Positions 17,612 through 27,645 of a stretch of DNA of 56,198 nt are shown piece after piece. The notes beneath the pieces are model-generated. The model searched no databases. It was not told the DNA's origin and saw nothing but the letters and a program-made list of their open reading frames with translations. The stretch covers positions 1 to 56,198 of the forward strand of contig JAUNJN010000011.1 of NCBI GenBank assembly GCA_030533235.1, read 5' to 3'. Origin of the DNA: Eubacteriales bacterium (lineage in GTDB: Bacteria > Bacillota > Clostridia > Lachnospirales > Lachnospiraceae). The position numbers were made by a program, and so were the translations under genes. How positions within the stretch are numbered: the first letter of the stretch is position 1; every line of letters begins with the position of its first letter.

Positions 17612-19030
17612 TTAAACCGGATATGTCTTGCTTGCAGAATCAGCAAGTGTTGTGTCAACACCTGTCTTCTGTGCGTCTCTATACTTGAAAAATTCTGTTG
17701 CTACCTGCGGGAACAACGCATAAGAAAGAACATCTTCATCCTGCTGTTTATACTGAGCCATTTCCTTTTCGAAACGTTCTAATGACGGCTCTAAATCATC
17801 TGCCGGACGATATGTGATTGGCTCCTTCATTCCAAGACTGTCAAGTGCCTTCTTCTGAATCTCTTCATTTACAGGAAGTGTTGTCTTACCATACTTACCA
17901 ACGAGAAGATCCTTTGACTCTTTTGTTAATGTCTTATAACGCTCACCCATAACAACATTTAATACAGCCTGTGTACCAACAATCTGTGAAGATGGTGTTA
18001 CAAGAGGAATCTCACCAAAGTCCTTACGAACACGTGGAATTTCCTCAAGCACCTCATTGTACTTATCTTCTGCCTTCATTTCTTTAAGCTGAGAAACCAT
18101 GTTTGAAAGCATACCACCCGGTACCTGATATAACAATGTCTTGATATTTACACCCATTACCTTTGGACTAAGAAGACCTGACTCTAACCATTCCTCACGA
18201 AGCGGACGGAAGTAATCTGCAATCTCAGCAAGAAGATTCTGGTCAAATCCAGGATCGTAATCTGTACCTTCAAATGCTTTTGCCATAACCTCAGTAGCAG
18301 GCTGGGATGTACCCATTGCAAGCGGAGACATCGCTGTATCGATAATATCACATCCAGCCTCCACAGCCTTCATGTAGGTCATGGATGCCACACCTGATGT
18401 ATAATGTGTATGAAGCTGAATCGGAAGCTTTGTTCCTGCCTTAAGTGCCTGAACAAGCTCTGTTGCAGCATTTGGAACGAGCAAACCGGCCATATCCTTA
18501 ATACAGATAGAATCAGCACCCATTTCCTCGATGTTCTTTGCAATATTCTTCCAATAATCCATTGTGTATGCTTCACCCAATGTATAAGAAAGAGCAACCT
18601 GCGCATGGCCCTTTTCCTTGTTTGCAGCCTTTACAGCTGCCTCAAGGTTACGAATATCATTTAAGCAGTCAAAAATACGGATAATATCAATACCATTTGC
18701 AATTGACTTCTGTACAAAATACTCTACAACATCATCTGAATACGGACTGTACCCAAGAATATTCTGACCTCTGAAAAGCATCTGAAGCTTTGTATTTTTG
18801 AAACCGTCACGAAGCTTACGAAGTCTCTCCCATGGATCCTCCTTTAAGAAACGTAAACATGAATCAAAAGTAGCACCACCCCAACACTCCACAGAATGGT
18901 AACCAACTTTATCCATTTTATCAATAATTGGAAGCATCTGCTCTGTTGTCATACGTGTAGCAATCAAAGACTGATGTGCATCACGCAATACAGTTTCGGT
19001 GATTTTTACCGGTTTTTTTACATCTGACAT
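17612..19030 (-). CDS. oadA: Oxaloacetate decarboxylase alpha / transcarboxylase 5S-type carboxyltransferase, 472 aa
   Basis: This is a biotin-dependent carboxyltransferase of the pyruvate carboxylase type, moving CO2 between oxaloacetate/pyruvate and carboxybiotin. It has the TIM-barrel signature ITETVLRDAHQSLIATRM with the metal-binding Asp, ECWGGATFDSCLRFL, the carboxylated-lysine block SICIKDMAGLL and the metal-binding LHTHYTSG. It stops after the conserved C-terminal region without a biotinyl domain; classical OadA is about 590 residues with one. The separate carrier at 20225-20593 supplies biotin. The length matches the 5S subunit of propionibacterial transcarboxylase. AGGAGG precedes the ATG. 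Confidence 0.93.
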   Translation of the reverse strand: MSDVKKPVKITETVLRDAHQSLIATRMTTEQMLPIIDKMDKVGYHSVECWGGATFDSCLRFLKEDPWERLRKLRDGFKNTKLQMLFRGQNILGYSPYSDDVVEYFVQKSIANGIDIIRIFDCLNDIRNLEAAVKAANKEKGHAQVALSYTLGEAYTMDYWKNIAKNIEEMGADSICIKDMAGLLVPNAATELVQALKAGTKLPIQLHTHYTSGVASMTYMKAVEAGCDIIDTAMSPLAMGTSQPATEVMAKAFEGTDYDPGFDQNLLAEIADYFRPLREEWLESGLLSPKVMGVNIKTLLYQVPGGMLSNMVSQLKEMKAEDKYNEVLEEIPRVRKDFGEIPLVTPSSQIVGTQAVLNVVMGERYKTLTKESKDLLVGKYGKTTLPVNEEIQKKALDSLGMKEPITYRPADDLEPSLERFEKEMAQYKQQDEDVLSYALFPQVATEFFKYRDAQKTGVDTTLADSASKTYPV

Positions 19031-19057
19031 ATTTATTTCCTCCTATTAAATATCCAA

Positions 19058-20185
19058 CTACACACCAAAGATTGCAAGGAATGTACCTGCTGCAACCGCT
19101 GTACCGATTACACCGGCTACGTTAGGTCCCATTGCATTCATAAGAAGGAAGTTTGTAGGATCTGCCTCCGCTCCAACCTTCTGGGATACTCTTGCTGCCA
19201 TCGGAACCGCAGATACACCTGCTGAACCGATGAGTGGATTAACCTTACCCTTTGTTGCCTTACACATAATCTTACCAAACAATACACCCATAGCTGTACC
19301 GAATGCAAACGCAATCAAACCAAGTGCAACAATTTTAAGTGTACTAAGCTTAAGGAACGCCTCCGCACTTGTTGTAGCACCTACTGATGTACCAAGTAAA
19401 ATAACTACGATATACATAAGAGCATTGGAAGCTGTTTCTGTAAGCTGCTTAACAACGCCACACTCTCTAAAGAGGTTACCAAGCATCAACATACCAACAA
19501 GTGGTGCTGTTGTCGGAAGAATCAATACTACAACAAGGGTAACAATGATTGGAAATAAAATCTTCTCAAGCTTTGTTACAGGACGAAGCTGTCCCATCTT
19601 AATTTTACGTTCCTTCTCTGTTGTAAGAAGCTTCATAATCGGTGGTTGAATAACCGGAACAAGTGCCATATAAGAATATGCTGCTACGGCAATCGGTCCC
19701 ATTAATGTTCCACCCATTCCAAGCTTACCGGCAAGGAATATAGATGTAGGACCATCTGCACCACCAATAATTGAAATAGCGGCTGCTTCTTTTCCGTTGA
19801 ATCCCATTACAAACGCAAGGAAATATGCTGCATAAATACCAAACTGTGCTGCCGCACCTAATATAAAACTCTTTGGATTTGCAATCAGAGGTCCAAAGTC
19901 TGTCATCGCACCAACTCCGAGGAAAATCAAAGATGGTAAGATACTCCACTCATCAAGCAAATAGAAAAAGTGTAACAATCCGCCCTCAGCGATAATGTCC
20001 GGAAACATATTAACCAGGAACATACCGAATGAGATTGGAACTAAAAGCAATGGCTCAAAACCTTTTACAATAGCAAGATACATGAAAAAGCATGCAACAA
20101 GAATCATGATGTAATGCTTCCACGTAAGTGTTGCAAATCCGGTTTGAAGCGCTAAATTCTTTAAAACGTCTCCAAAACTACTCAT
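19058..20185 (-). CDS. oadB: Sodium-translocating decarboxylase beta subunit, 375 aa
   Basis: This integral membrane subunit decarboxylates carboxybiotin and couples this to Na+ export. The protein is a succession of hydrophobic helices with the family blocks [35 protein letters not shown] (the Asp needed for Na+ transport), [17 protein letters not shown] and [16 protein letters not shown]. It ends with the [22 protein letters not shown]-like region (here [18 protein letters not shown]). Length is normal. AGGAGG lies 10 nt before the ATG. Confidence 0.96.
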   Translation of the reverse strand: MSSFGDVLKNLALQTGFATLTWKHYIMILVACFFMYLAIVKGFEPLLLVPISFGMFLVNMFPDIIAEGGLLHFFYLLDEWSILPSLIFLGVGAMTDFGPLIANPKSFILGAAAQFGIYAAYFLAFVMGFNGKEAAAISIIGGADGPTSIFLAGKLGMGGTLMGPIAVAAYSYMALVPVIQPPIMKLLTTEKERKIKMGQLRPVTKLEKILFPIIVTLVVVLILPTTAPLVGMLMLGNLFRECGVVKQLTETASNALMYIVVILLGTSVGATTSAEAFLKLSTLKIVALGLIAFAFGTAMGVLFGKIMCKATKGKVNPLIGSAGVSAVPMAARVSQKVGAEADPTNFLLMNAMGPNVAGVIGTAVAAGTFLAIFGV

Positions 20186-20224
20186 TTTGTCGTTACCTCC
20201 TGTTTAATGGTACAAATCATCAAA

Positions 20225-20593
20225 TTAGTTCATTGTTGCAAGTGTATCTCCGGCCTCTACAGAATCTCCGGCAGAAACGTTAATGCTTGCAATTGTACCA
20301 TCAGAAGGTGCAACAACTTCGTTTTCCATCTTCATAGCCTCAAGAAGAAGGATTACATCACCCTTCTTTACAGAAGCGCCAACACTAGCCTTAACACTTA
20401 AGATTTTTCCAGGCATTGGTGCAGGAACAACCGTGCCGCCTGCTGCTCCTGATGCTGCAGGTGCCGGTGCCGATGGTGCCGGTGCCGCTGCAACCGGTGC
20501 TGCTACTGGTGCTGCAGAAGCTGTGCCAGCTCCAAGTTCCTCTACTGCTACGTCATATGCTGTACCATTAACGGTAATTCTATAATTCTTCAT
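20225..20593 (-). CDS. Biotinyl carrier protein (decarboxylase gamma / 1.3S type), 122 aa
   Basis: It carries biotin between carboxyltransferase and pump. The N-terminus KNYRITVNGTAYDVAVEEL is followed by a flexible Ala/Pro linker (about 24-55) and the biotinyl domain with the attachment motif EAMKMENEV, biotin on Lys88. The C-terminal VSAGDSVEAGDTLATMN is typical. It matches the 1.3S subunit of transcarboxylase and the gamma chain of Na+-dependent methylmalonyl-CoA decarboxylase. The gene lies between the two membrane components. Confidence 0.96.
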   Translation of the reverse strand: MKNYRITVNGTAYDVAVEELGAGTASAAPVAAPVAAAPAPSAPAPAASGAAGGTVVPAPMPGKILSVKASVGASVKKGDVILLLEAMKMENEVVAPSDGTIASINVSAGDSVEAGDTLATMN

Positions 20594-20642
20594 AGTAAAT
20601 ATCCTCCTATATTATCAATCCTGTTTTGATTGAACATCTAAT

Positions 20643-21587
20643 TTATCGAACTCTGCGGATAGAACGAACAACAAGCTTATCCTTGCTCACTGCCTGACAT
20701 CCTGCATCTCCTGCCGCCGCATAAACTGCAGCAGTAATAACTGCAACCAATTCCTTATCATCCATAAGGTTGTCATCTTTAGAAGCAACCGTCTGTGACG
20801 TTTTACCCTCCGACTGCGGCTTTGCTTCCGGAAGTTTTGCCTTCTTTGCAAACAATGCCGGTAAGAACTTAAACATTGAAATGATAAAGGAAATAAAAAT
20901 CAATACAATAAATACAGTTCCCATACCAAGTATTGTATTCATTGCTGCCTGCTTTAAAAGCTCGCCATTGCTATAAACAGCAGTAACTACCATTTCCTCC
21001 GGTGTATATGGAAAAATTCCGTTTTGCATAAGCATTTCGCGCAGTCCAAGTGCCTCATCAAGATTTGCAGCACCTGTCTCAGCTAAAATCTGCTCCGGTG
21101 TATATCCCATACTCATATAGTAGTTCAGATAATACTGCATGGCCTTATCCAGCTCCATGAAATAATCTGCATTTTCAACATATTTCACGGAAATCTCTAC
21201 ATCACGATTCTCAGCTTTATTTATGATTGTAACCATAACAGAATCCGCACTGTTGGTAATATCTGCCTGTACAACATCAACAGTAAACATTCCTGATACA
21301 ATCAAATCGTTATATTTGCTGTAATCTTCAAATGCTCCAACCTGATCGGTCTCTCTTGCCTGTGTAATACCCTTTATTGCAGATTGCTCAAAGGCTGTTC
21401 CGCTTGACAAATAATATGGGGCAATATCGTCTGATACATTGGAATAATTCATAAAATATTCCATTGTACTAAGTACAATATCCGCATCATTATAATCAAA
21501 TGGTTTGTCAGCCTCTTTGCCGCATCCGGCCAAAGAAAGCATCATCAACATTGCTGAGAGCACGATTAATATCTTTTTAATCTTCAT
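20643..21587 (-). CDS. OadG-like membrane subunit fused to a lipoprotein-like extracellular domain, 314 aa
   Basis: The C-terminal third is OadG-like: a membrane helix near 213-240 (GMGTVFIVLIFISFIISMFKF), a Pro/Lys linker, then the KELVAVITAAVYAAAGD block that ends decarboxylase delta/gamma subunits. The N-terminal ~200 residues are not in classical OadG (~80-120 residues). They begin with a lipoprotein signal (lipobox LAGC, Cys22) and form a soluble domain predicted outside the cell. This layout recurs in Lachnospiraceae but the role of the outer domain is unknown. The helix would stabilise the beta subunit complex. Confidence 0.82.
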   Translation of the reverse strand: MKIKKILIVLSAMLMMLSLAGCGKEADKPFDYNDADIVLSTMEYFMNYSNVSDDIAPYYLSSGTAFEQSAIKGITQARETDQVGAFEDYSKYNDLIVSGMFTVDVVQADITNSADSVMVTIINKAENRDVEISVKYVENADYFMELDKAMQYYLNYYMSMGYTPEQILAETGAANLDEALGLREMLMQNGIFPYTPEEMVVTAVYSNGELLKQAAMNTILGMGTVFIVLIFISFIISMFKFLPALFAKKAKLPEAKPQSEGKTSQTVASKDDNLMDDKELVAVITAAVYAAAGDAGCQAVSKDKLVVRSIRRVR

Positions 21588-21604
21588 CGTCTCTTCCTCT
21601 CTTC

Positions 21605-23029
21605 TTAAACTGCTCCATGCTTCTTGTATGGTCTGTCCTCTGTCTTTGTACTGAGCATATCGAAAGCAGCAATCACACGTTTTCTTGTTGCGTCAGGCTC
21701 AATAATATCATCGATATAACCTCTTCTTGCAGCAGCCAAAGCGCTTGACTGAAGTTCTGTGTATTCTTTCTTATAAGATGCTATTGCTGCAACCTTATCG
21801 TCAGCCTCGGCGATTTCCTTGTCATACATAATCTTAACTGCCATCTCCGGATCCATGGTTCCGATCTTAGCTGTCGGCCATGCATATACCATATCAGCAC
21901 CGATAGCCTTTGAGCACATAACTGTGTAAGCTGTACCAAATGCATCTCCCATTACAACAGTTACCTTTGGAACCGTTGCTTCTGCATATGCATAGGTAAG
22001 CTTAGCAGCAGCATCGGCAATCATACGTTCATTACTTACTGTAGCAACAAATCCTGTAATATTTACAAGTGTGAGTACCGGAATGTTGAATGCGTCACAG
22101 AAACGAACAAAATCAGCAGCTACATATGCTGCATTTGTCGAAAGCTTGTCCCCTCCATCAGCAGCCTGGTTACCGACACAACCAATTGTAGCACCATTTA
22201 ACTTCATAAATCCAAGAATGATATCTTTAGAGAAATCCTTCTTCATCTCAACAAATACATTGTTATCCGCGATATTCTGGAATACAGCTCTTGCATCCTT
22301 CACAAAACCATCCAAATTTGGAATTACACGATTAAGGTCATCTGTACACTCAATCAAATCTTCCTCTGTATTGCAGGAAGGAAGCATACCGATTAATGCG
22401 CGAATCTGTGTGAGGACAGCCATATCATCCTCCAAAACAGCATCAATCAAAGATGTATTTGAGCTTAAGTAATCTGCAGACGCAGTATTAAGCTTTGATG
22501 TATTATTTCCATCTAATGCATTTGGGCTGTTAACAAACAACTTTGCATTGTCAGCTGTCATAAATGTAAAATCAGTCAGAGTCGGAATCAATGCACAGCC
22601 GCCGCCACAAGTACCAAAGATACCTGTAATCTGAGGAATTACTCCTGATGCAAGTGTCTGCTTCAAATAAACCTCACCAAATGCATTTAATGCGTCCGTC
22701 GCCTCCTGTAATCTCATTCCTGCACAATCAACAAGACCAATAACCGGCGCACCAACCTTCATTGCCATGTCATAAATCTTTGCAATTTTCTTTGCATGCA
22801 TCTCACCGATTGCACCGCCAAGAACAGAAACATCCTGACTATAAACATAAACGATTTTGTCTCCGATTACACCATATCCGGTAATAACACCGTCTTTTGG
22901 AGTATCATTGTTTTGCATGTTAAAGTCTGTGCTTCTTGCAGTCACATAAGCACCAACCTCAACAAAGCTTGCGTCATCAAGCAAAGCATTAATTCTATCG
23001 CTTGCTGACAAACTAAGTTTGTTACCCAT
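21605..23029 (-). CDS. MmdA/12S-type acyl-CoA carboxyltransferase, 474 aa
   Basis: This carboxyltransferase has two crotonase-like halves and in this family acts on methylmalonyl-CoA/propionyl-CoA or related acyl-CoA. Visible blocks are YVYSQDVSVLGGAIGEMHAKKI, VGLVDCAGMRLQEA, GTCGGGCALIPTLTDF and the second-half VGNQAADGG, LVNITGFVAT, KVTVVMGDAFGTAY and WPTAKIGTMDPEMAV. It is slightly shorter than typical MmdA (about 510). It is the first gene after the promoter of the cluster, with GGAGG 8 nt before the ATG. The exact acyl-CoA cannot be read from the sequence. Confidence 0.88.
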   Translation of the reverse strand: MGNKLSLSASDRINALLDDASFVEVGAYVTARSTDFNMQNNDTPKDGVITGYGVIGDKIVYVYSQDVSVLGGAIGEMHAKKIAKIYDMAMKVGAPVIGLVDCAGMRLQEATDALNAFGEVYLKQTLASGVIPQITGIFGTCGGGCALIPTLTDFTFMTADNAKLFVNSPNALDGNNTSKLNTASADYLSSNTSLIDAVLEDDMAVLTQIRALIGMLPSCNTEEDLIECTDDLNRVIPNLDGFVKDARAVFQNIADNNVFVEMKKDFSKDIILGFMKLNGATIGCVGNQAADGGDKLSTNAAYVAADFVRFCDAFNIPVLTLVNITGFVATVSNERMIADAAAKLTYAYAEATVPKVTVVMGDAFGTAYTVMCSKAIGADMVYAWPTAKIGTMDPEMAVKIMYDKEIAEADDKVAAIASYKKEYTELQSSALAAARRGYIDDIIEPDATRKRVIAAFDMLSTKTEDRPYKKHGAV

Positions 23030-23097
23030 GGTATGTCCTCCATATTCATTTATTTTAGGTCTTGACTGAAATCAAAACCAATTTCATCCGATTGTAT

Positions 23098-23126
23098 ATT
23101 ATAGACTTTTTATTCTTTGAAATCAA
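23098..23126 (-). promoter_or_regulatory. Sigma-A type promoter of the carboxyltransferase/sodium pump cluster
   Basis: On the minus strand TTGATT (23121-23126), a 17-nt spacer and a perfect TATAAT (23098-23103) lie about 70 nt before the first start codon. Together with the pgsA terminator just upstream and the strong terminator at 17558-17592, this defines a five-gene transcription unit. Confidence 0.85.
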
Positions 23127-23160
23127 GTCAATAATTGATATATTCTTGTATTTATTTTAC

Positions 23161-23196
23161 AAAAAAACAAGCATCCCGATTGCATAATCAGGATGC
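23161..23196 (-). terminator. Hairpin terminator after pgsA
   Basis: On the minus strand arms GCATCC and GGATGC enclose a second 4-bp stem after one mismatch (23171-23196), and a run of seven U follows after TTG. It ends the tepA to pgsA transcript. Confidence 0.88.
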
Positions 23197-23208
23197 CTGA
23201 ATATATTA

Positions 23209-23760
23209 CTATTTTTGTTCCTTTAATACATCTTTATTCTTATACAAATAATCAATTAATGATATGACTGTAAGAGCAAGTGCAGCATAAATCAGGATAT
23301 TTTCAATAATCGGAATCGCTTCACTTGAAAACTCTGCACCGAAATCACAGATTAATACAATCGTCATAATCATCTGTACGACAGTTTTTATTTTCCCCCA
23401 CCAGCCTGCTGCAATCACGACACCGTTATCCGATGCAACAAGTCGGAAACCGCTAATAATAAATTCGCGTGCGATAATCACAATTACAACCCAGCACGGA
23501 ATACGTTCAAGTGAAATCAATGCAACAATTGCAGAACAAACAAGCAACTTATCCGCAAGAGGATCCATAAATTTTCCAAAATTTGTAATCAGATTGTACT
23601 TTCTGGCAATTTTCCCGTCTAACATATCGGTCAAACTTGCTAACACAAACAATGCAACTGCAATCCATTTTCCGGCTGCAATCGTTTCTGATAACAGAAA
23701 GAAAAGAAAAAACGGAATCATTATTACTCGTAAAATTGTAAGTTTATTCGGTAAATTCAT
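23209..23760 (-). CDS. pgsA: CDP-diacylglycerol--glycerol-3-phosphate 3-phosphatidyltransferase
   Basis: PgsA makes phosphatidylglycerophosphate from CDP-diacylglycerol, the committed step to phosphatidylglycerol and cardiolipin. The CDP-alcohol phosphotransferase motif is seen as SLTDMLDGKIARKYNLITNFGKFMDPLADK (D-x2-DG-x2-AR-x8-G-x3-D-x3-D). Several membrane helices follow. The ATG at 23760 has AGGAGTG 7 nt upstream and gives 183 residues; a TTG directly before it is less likely. It overlaps the end of rimO by 17 nt. Confidence 0.96.
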   Translation of the reverse strand: MNLPNKLTILRVIMIPFFLFFLLSETIAAGKWIAVALFVLASLTDMLDGKIARKYNLITNFGKFMDPLADKLLVCSAIVALISLERIPCWVVIVIIAREFIISGFRLVASDNGVVIAAGWWGKIKTVVQMIMTIVLICDFGAEFSSEAIPIIENILIYAALALTVISLIDYLYKNKDVLKEQK

Positions 23761-25078
23761 CAACTATCACTCCTATCAAATCATATGGTCCGGCTTCTGT
23801 TATTTTTACATCTACATAACAACCTGACATCAACTCATAATCACAATGCACAAACACAAGTCCGTCCACATTCGGCGCATCTTTATAGCTTCGTCCGACA
23901 TACACATCCTCTGATGGGTCATAACCTTCAATGACAACCTGTATAACCGTACCAATCAAAGCAATGTTTTTATCTAGTGAAATTTCCTGCTGCAACTCCA
24001 TAATTTCCTGTTGCCAACGTTTTGCTGTAGCTTCTTCTACCTGATTCGGATATTGAGCTGCAGGTGTTCCGTCTTCTCTTGAATAGGTAAACACACCCAA
24101 TCGGTCAAACTCTACTTCGTCTATAAACTCTAAAACTTTTTTATGCTGTTCTTCTGTCTCACCGGGAAAACCGGTAATAAAAGTTGTTCGAATGGCGATA
24201 TCAGGAACTGCTTTTCTTAACCTTGCTATAATATCCAAAATAGACGCCTTATCTGTCCGGCGACCCATACACTTTAATATTTCATCCTCACAATGCTGTA
24301 ACGGCATATCAATATAATGCGCAAGCTTTGGTTCACAGGCAAACATCTGTATCATTTCATCTGTTATCTCTTCCGGATAACAATATAGCAGTCGAATCAT
24401 CCGAATTCCATCAATTTTTGCAAGTTCATGAACAAGCTTCGGCAATGCTTTTTCACCGTACAAATCAATCCCATAACCGGTTGTTTCCTGTGCAACAAGA
24501 ACAAGCTCCGTAATACCCATAAAAGCCATATAACCAGCCTGTGCAATAAGATTTTCCATCGGAACACTTCGGAACCGGCCACGTATATGAGGAATAATGC
24601 AATATGTACAATACTTATTACAACCCTCAGCAATTTTAAGATACCCCATAAATGTTCCGGATGTGATTACCTTTTTTTCAAAGCTTGTCGCAAGTCTGTC
24701 AATACTGTCGTAAACACATACCCGTTCATTGTTTGAAAGAGCCTCAAGTACCGATACAATTTTATCAAAACTTGTTGTACCGATACATGCATCCACTTCC
24801 GGGATCTCTTCGAATATCTTTTCTTTATAACGTTCTGCAAGGCAACCTGTAACAATTAAATACTTTAGCCTTCCTGATTTGAGCTGTGCCATCTCCAAAA
24901 TGGTCTGAATACTTTCTTCCATCGCATCCTGAATAAAGCTGCATGTATTTATTATGACTGCGTCTGCCTGCTCCTCATCGTTTGTAATACTATAGTTTGC
25001 TTCCTGTAACAGTCCGAGCATCGTCTCACTATCACACAAATTTTTATCGCAACCGAGAGATACCATCAATATATTCAT
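23744..25078 (-). CDS. rimO: Ribosomal protein S12 methylthiotransferase RimO
   Basis: RimO is a radical SAM enzyme that adds a methylthio group to an Asp of ribosomal protein S12. It has the N-terminal MTTase domain (VSLGCDKNLCDSE, with further Cys in INTCSFI and VTGCLAERY), the radical SAM motif GCNKYCTYCIIPHIRG, and a C-terminal TRAM domain (QVVIEGYDPSEDVYVGRSYKDAPNVDG). 444 residues is the family length. It sits 3 nt from folD and overlaps pgsA. Confidence 0.96.
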   Translation of the reverse strand: MNILMVSLGCDKNLCDSETMLGLLQEANYSITNDEEQADAVIINTCSFIQDAMEESIQTILEMAQLKSGRLKYLIVTGCLAERYKEKIFEEIPEVDACIGTTSFDKIVSVLEALSNNERVCVYDSIDRLATSFEKKVITSGTFMGYLKIAEGCNKYCTYCIIPHIRGRFRSVPMENLIAQAGYMAFMGITELVLVAQETTGYGIDLYGEKALPKLVHELAKIDGIRMIRLLYCYPEEITDEMIQMFACEPKLAHYIDMPLQHCEDEILKCMGRRTDKASILDIIARLRKAVPDIAIRTTFITGFPGETEEQHKKVLEFIDEVEFDRLGVFTYSREDGTPAAQYPNQVEEATAKRWQQEIMELQQEISLDKNIALIGTVIQVVIEGYDPSEDVYVGRSYKDAPNVDGLVFVHCDYELMSGCYVDVKITEAGPYDLIGVIVDEFTE

Positions 25079-25081
25079 ATA

Positions 25082-25915
25082 TTACTCCGTCATACCTGCT
25101 TCCACGCAGTTATTCATCAACATAGCAATTGTCATCGGACCAACGCCACCGGGAACCGGTGTAATCGCTCCTGCAACCGGTTCTACAGACGCAAAATCAA
25201 CATCTCCGCATAATTTATTATTTTCATCTCTGTGAATACCGACATCAATAACCGTTGCTCCGGGTTTTACATATGATGCATCAATCATACGAGGACGTCC
25301 AACTGCAACTACAAGAATATCCGCACGTTTACATACCTCTTTTAAATCTTTTGTTTTCGAATGACAGATTGTTACTGTACCATTTTCGCGTAACAAAAGC
25401 ATTGACATCGGTTTACCGACTATATTGCTTCTTCCGACAACAACACACTCTTTCCCTGCAATATCAATATTTGAACGTTTAAGTAATTGAATTACACCGG
25501 CAGGAGTACAGGAAACAAAACCCTTTTGTCCAATACTGAGTGCCCCTACACTTGCAGGATGAAAACCATCCACATCCTTATTCGGAGAAATTGCCTGAAT
25601 AATGCAATCCTCATTGATATGCTTTGGAACAGGTAGTTGCACAAGAATACCGTGAACATTGTCGTCCTCATTTAATTTATCAATGATATCAAGCAATTCT
25701 TCCTGTGTTGTCTCTTCCGGAAGCTCATATGCCAAAGACTTTATACCTATATATTCACACGCCTTCTTTTTATTTCCGACATAAACCGTAGATGCCGGAT
25801 CACATCCAACCTGAATAACCGCGAGGCAAATTACTTTATTGTATGCAGAAACCTTCTCTTTTAATTCATCCTTGATTTGTTTCGAAATCACTTTACCATC
25901 AATCAAATATGCCAT
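25082..25915 (-). CDS. folD: Bifunctional methylene-THF dehydrogenase / methenyl-THF cyclohydrolase
   Basis: FolD interconverts 5,10-methylene-, methenyl- and 10-formyl-tetrahydrofolate. The family blocks are VQVGCDPASTVYVGNKKKAC (with the catalytic Lys), ILVQLPVPKHI, CTPAGVIQLL, VVVGRSNIVGKPMSMLLL (NADP site) and PGGVGPMTIAMLM. Length of 277 is normal. GGAGG lies 7 nt before the ATG. It follows fhs, so the two steps from formate to methylene-THF are co-transcribed. Confidence 0.97.
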   Translation of the reverse strand: MAYLIDGKVISKQIKDELKEKVSAYNKVICLAVIQVGCDPASTVYVGNKKKACEYIGIKSLAYELPEETTQEELLDIIDKLNEDDNVHGILVQLPVPKHINEDCIIQAISPNKDVDGFHPASVGALSIGQKGFVSCTPAGVIQLLKRSNIDIAGKECVVVGRSNIVGKPMSMLLLRENGTVTICHSKTKDLKEVCKRADILVVAVGRPRMIDASYVKPGATVIDVGIHRDENNKLCGDVDFASVEPVAGAITPVPGGVGPMTIAMLMNNCVEAGMTE

Positions 25916-25933
25916 ATGTAATCCTCCGTTTCA

Positions 25934-27604
25934 TTAGAATAAACCAACTGTAATACCATTGTCATCTACATAAATTTTTTCTGCGGCCGGCTGCTTTGGT
26001 AATCCCGGCATTGTCATAATTGCACCTGTGATTGCAACAACAAATCCTGCACCGGCACTTACATATACCTCTCGAATATGAATCGTAAATCCGGTTGGCC
26101 TTCCAAGCTTTGTTGCATCATCCGACAAAGAATACTGATTTTTCGCCATACATACGCACATATCCGAAAATCCCATATCTTCAATTTTTGTAATCGCCCG
26201 CTCCGCCTCTGTACTATATGCAACATCCGAAGCACCATAAATCTTTGTTGCTATTGTATGAATCTTTTCTTTTATGGATAAGGAACTATCATATAATACC
26301 TTAAAGTCGCTCTTTTTTGTCTCCAAAGTACGAAGTACTGCATTCGCAAGCTCGACGCCGCCTTCTCCGCCTTTTTCCCACACTTCGGATACAGCAAAAT
26401 CACAGCCATGTTCTTCACAAAATTGTTTCACAAAGGTAAGTTCAGCATCTGTATCTGTAACAAACTTGTTTAGGGTTACCACAACAGGGACACCGTAAAG
26501 CTTTAAATTTTCAATATGCTTTTCCAGATTAACGATACCTGATTTTAATGCATCCAAATTTTCATCTGACAAATCTGTCTTTTTTACGCCACCATTATAT
26601 TTAAGTGCACGAATCGTTGCAACTAAAACAACCGCATCCGGTTTAAGTCCTGCCATACGACACTTAATATCAAAGAATTTTTCAGCACCTAAATCTGCAC
26701 CAAATCCGGCCTCCGTAATTACATAATCTGCAATCTTAAGTGCTGTTTTTGTTGCTCTGACTGAATTGCAGCCGTGCGCGATATTGGCAAATGGTCCGCC
26801 ATGAACAATTGCCGGTGTATGCTCCAATGTCTGAATTAAGTTTGGCATCAATGCATCCTTTAAGAGTGCTGTCATAGCACCAACCGCATTTAGCTGTCCG
26901 GCCGTTACCGGTTGATTATCATACGTATACGCAACAATTATTTTTGAAAGACGCTCCTTCAAATCATTGATATCTTTTGCAAGACAAAGAATCGCCATGA
27001 TTTCAGATGCAACCGTAATTACAAATCCGTCCTGACGTACAACGCCATCCGCTTTTTTTCCCATTCCGATAATAATATTTCGAAGTGCACGATCATTCAT
27101 ATCAAGGCAACGCTTAAATACAATACGTTTCGGGTCAATCATCAAAGCATTCCCCTGATGAATATGATTATCCATCATTGCTGCCAGCAAGTTATTTGCA
27201 GATGTAATTGCGTGAAAATCCCCCGTAAAATGAAGATTTAAATCCTCCATCGGTACAACCTGTGAATATCCGCCACCGGCAGCACCACCCTTTACACCAA
27301 AACAAGGACCAAGAGATGGTTCGCGAAGTGCAATTACAGCCTTTTTACCAAGACGTCCCATTGCCTGTCCGAGCCCAACAGTTACAGTTGTTTTTCCTTC
27401 ACCTGCAGGAGTTGGATTAATTGCTGTAACAAGAATCAATTTTCCATCCGGATTATCCTTTACACGCTCAATATATTCATCAGAAATTTTAGCCTTATAT
27501 CTTCCATATAACAAAAGGTCATCCTCTGTCATATCAAGCTTAGCAGCAACCTCCTTAATATGATAAAGTTCTGCCTGCTGTGCAATTTCAATATCTGTTA
27601 ACAT
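25934..27604 (-). CDS. fhs: Formate--tetrahydrofolate ligase
   Basis: It makes 10-formyl-THF from formate, THF and ATP, feeding purine and one-carbon metabolism. The ATP-binding signature [17 protein letters not shown] is at about residues 65-81, followed by [28 protein letters not shown] and [11 protein letters not shown], all diagnostic. 556 residues is the usual length. A formate-fermenting Clostridium-type metabolism fits, but no other Wood-Ljungdahl gene is in view, so an acetogenic role cannot be inferred. Confidence 0.97.
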   Translation of the reverse strand: MLTDIEIAQQAELYHIKEVAAKLDMTEDDLLLYGRYKAKISDEYIERVKDNPDGKLILVTAINPTPAGEGKTTVTVGLGQAMGRLGKKAVIALREPSLGPCFGVKGGAAGGGYSQVVPMEDLNLHFTGDFHAITSANNLLAAMMDNHIHQGNALMIDPKRIVFKRCLDMNDRALRNIIIGMGKKADGVVRQDGFVITVASEIMAILCLAKDINDLKERLSKIIVAYTYDNQPVTAGQLNAVGAMTALLKDALMPNLIQTLEHTPAIVHGGPFANIAHGCNSVRATKTALKIADYVITEAGFGADLGAEKFFDIKCRMAGLKPDAVVLVATIRALKYNGGVKKTDLSDENLDALKSGIVNLEKHIENLKLYGVPVVVTLNKFVTDTDAELTFVKQFCEEHGCDFAVSEVWEKGGEGGVELANAVLRTLETKKSDFKVLYDSSLSIKEKIHTIATKIYGASDVAYSTEAERAITKIEDMGFSDMCVCMAKNQYSLSDDATKLGRPTGFTIHIREVYVSAGAGFVVAITGAIMTMPGLPKQPAAEKIYVDDNGITVGLF

Positions 27605-27645
27605 ACCTTGTATCCTTTCTTAAATGAACTATTAATAAACATATT

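Noticed and set aside
17612-23029. Calling the cluster simply oxaloacetate decarboxylase or methylmalonyl-CoA decarboxylase
   Set aside because: Carboxyltransferases of both types are present with intact motifs, so a single-substrate name would hide the ambiguity.
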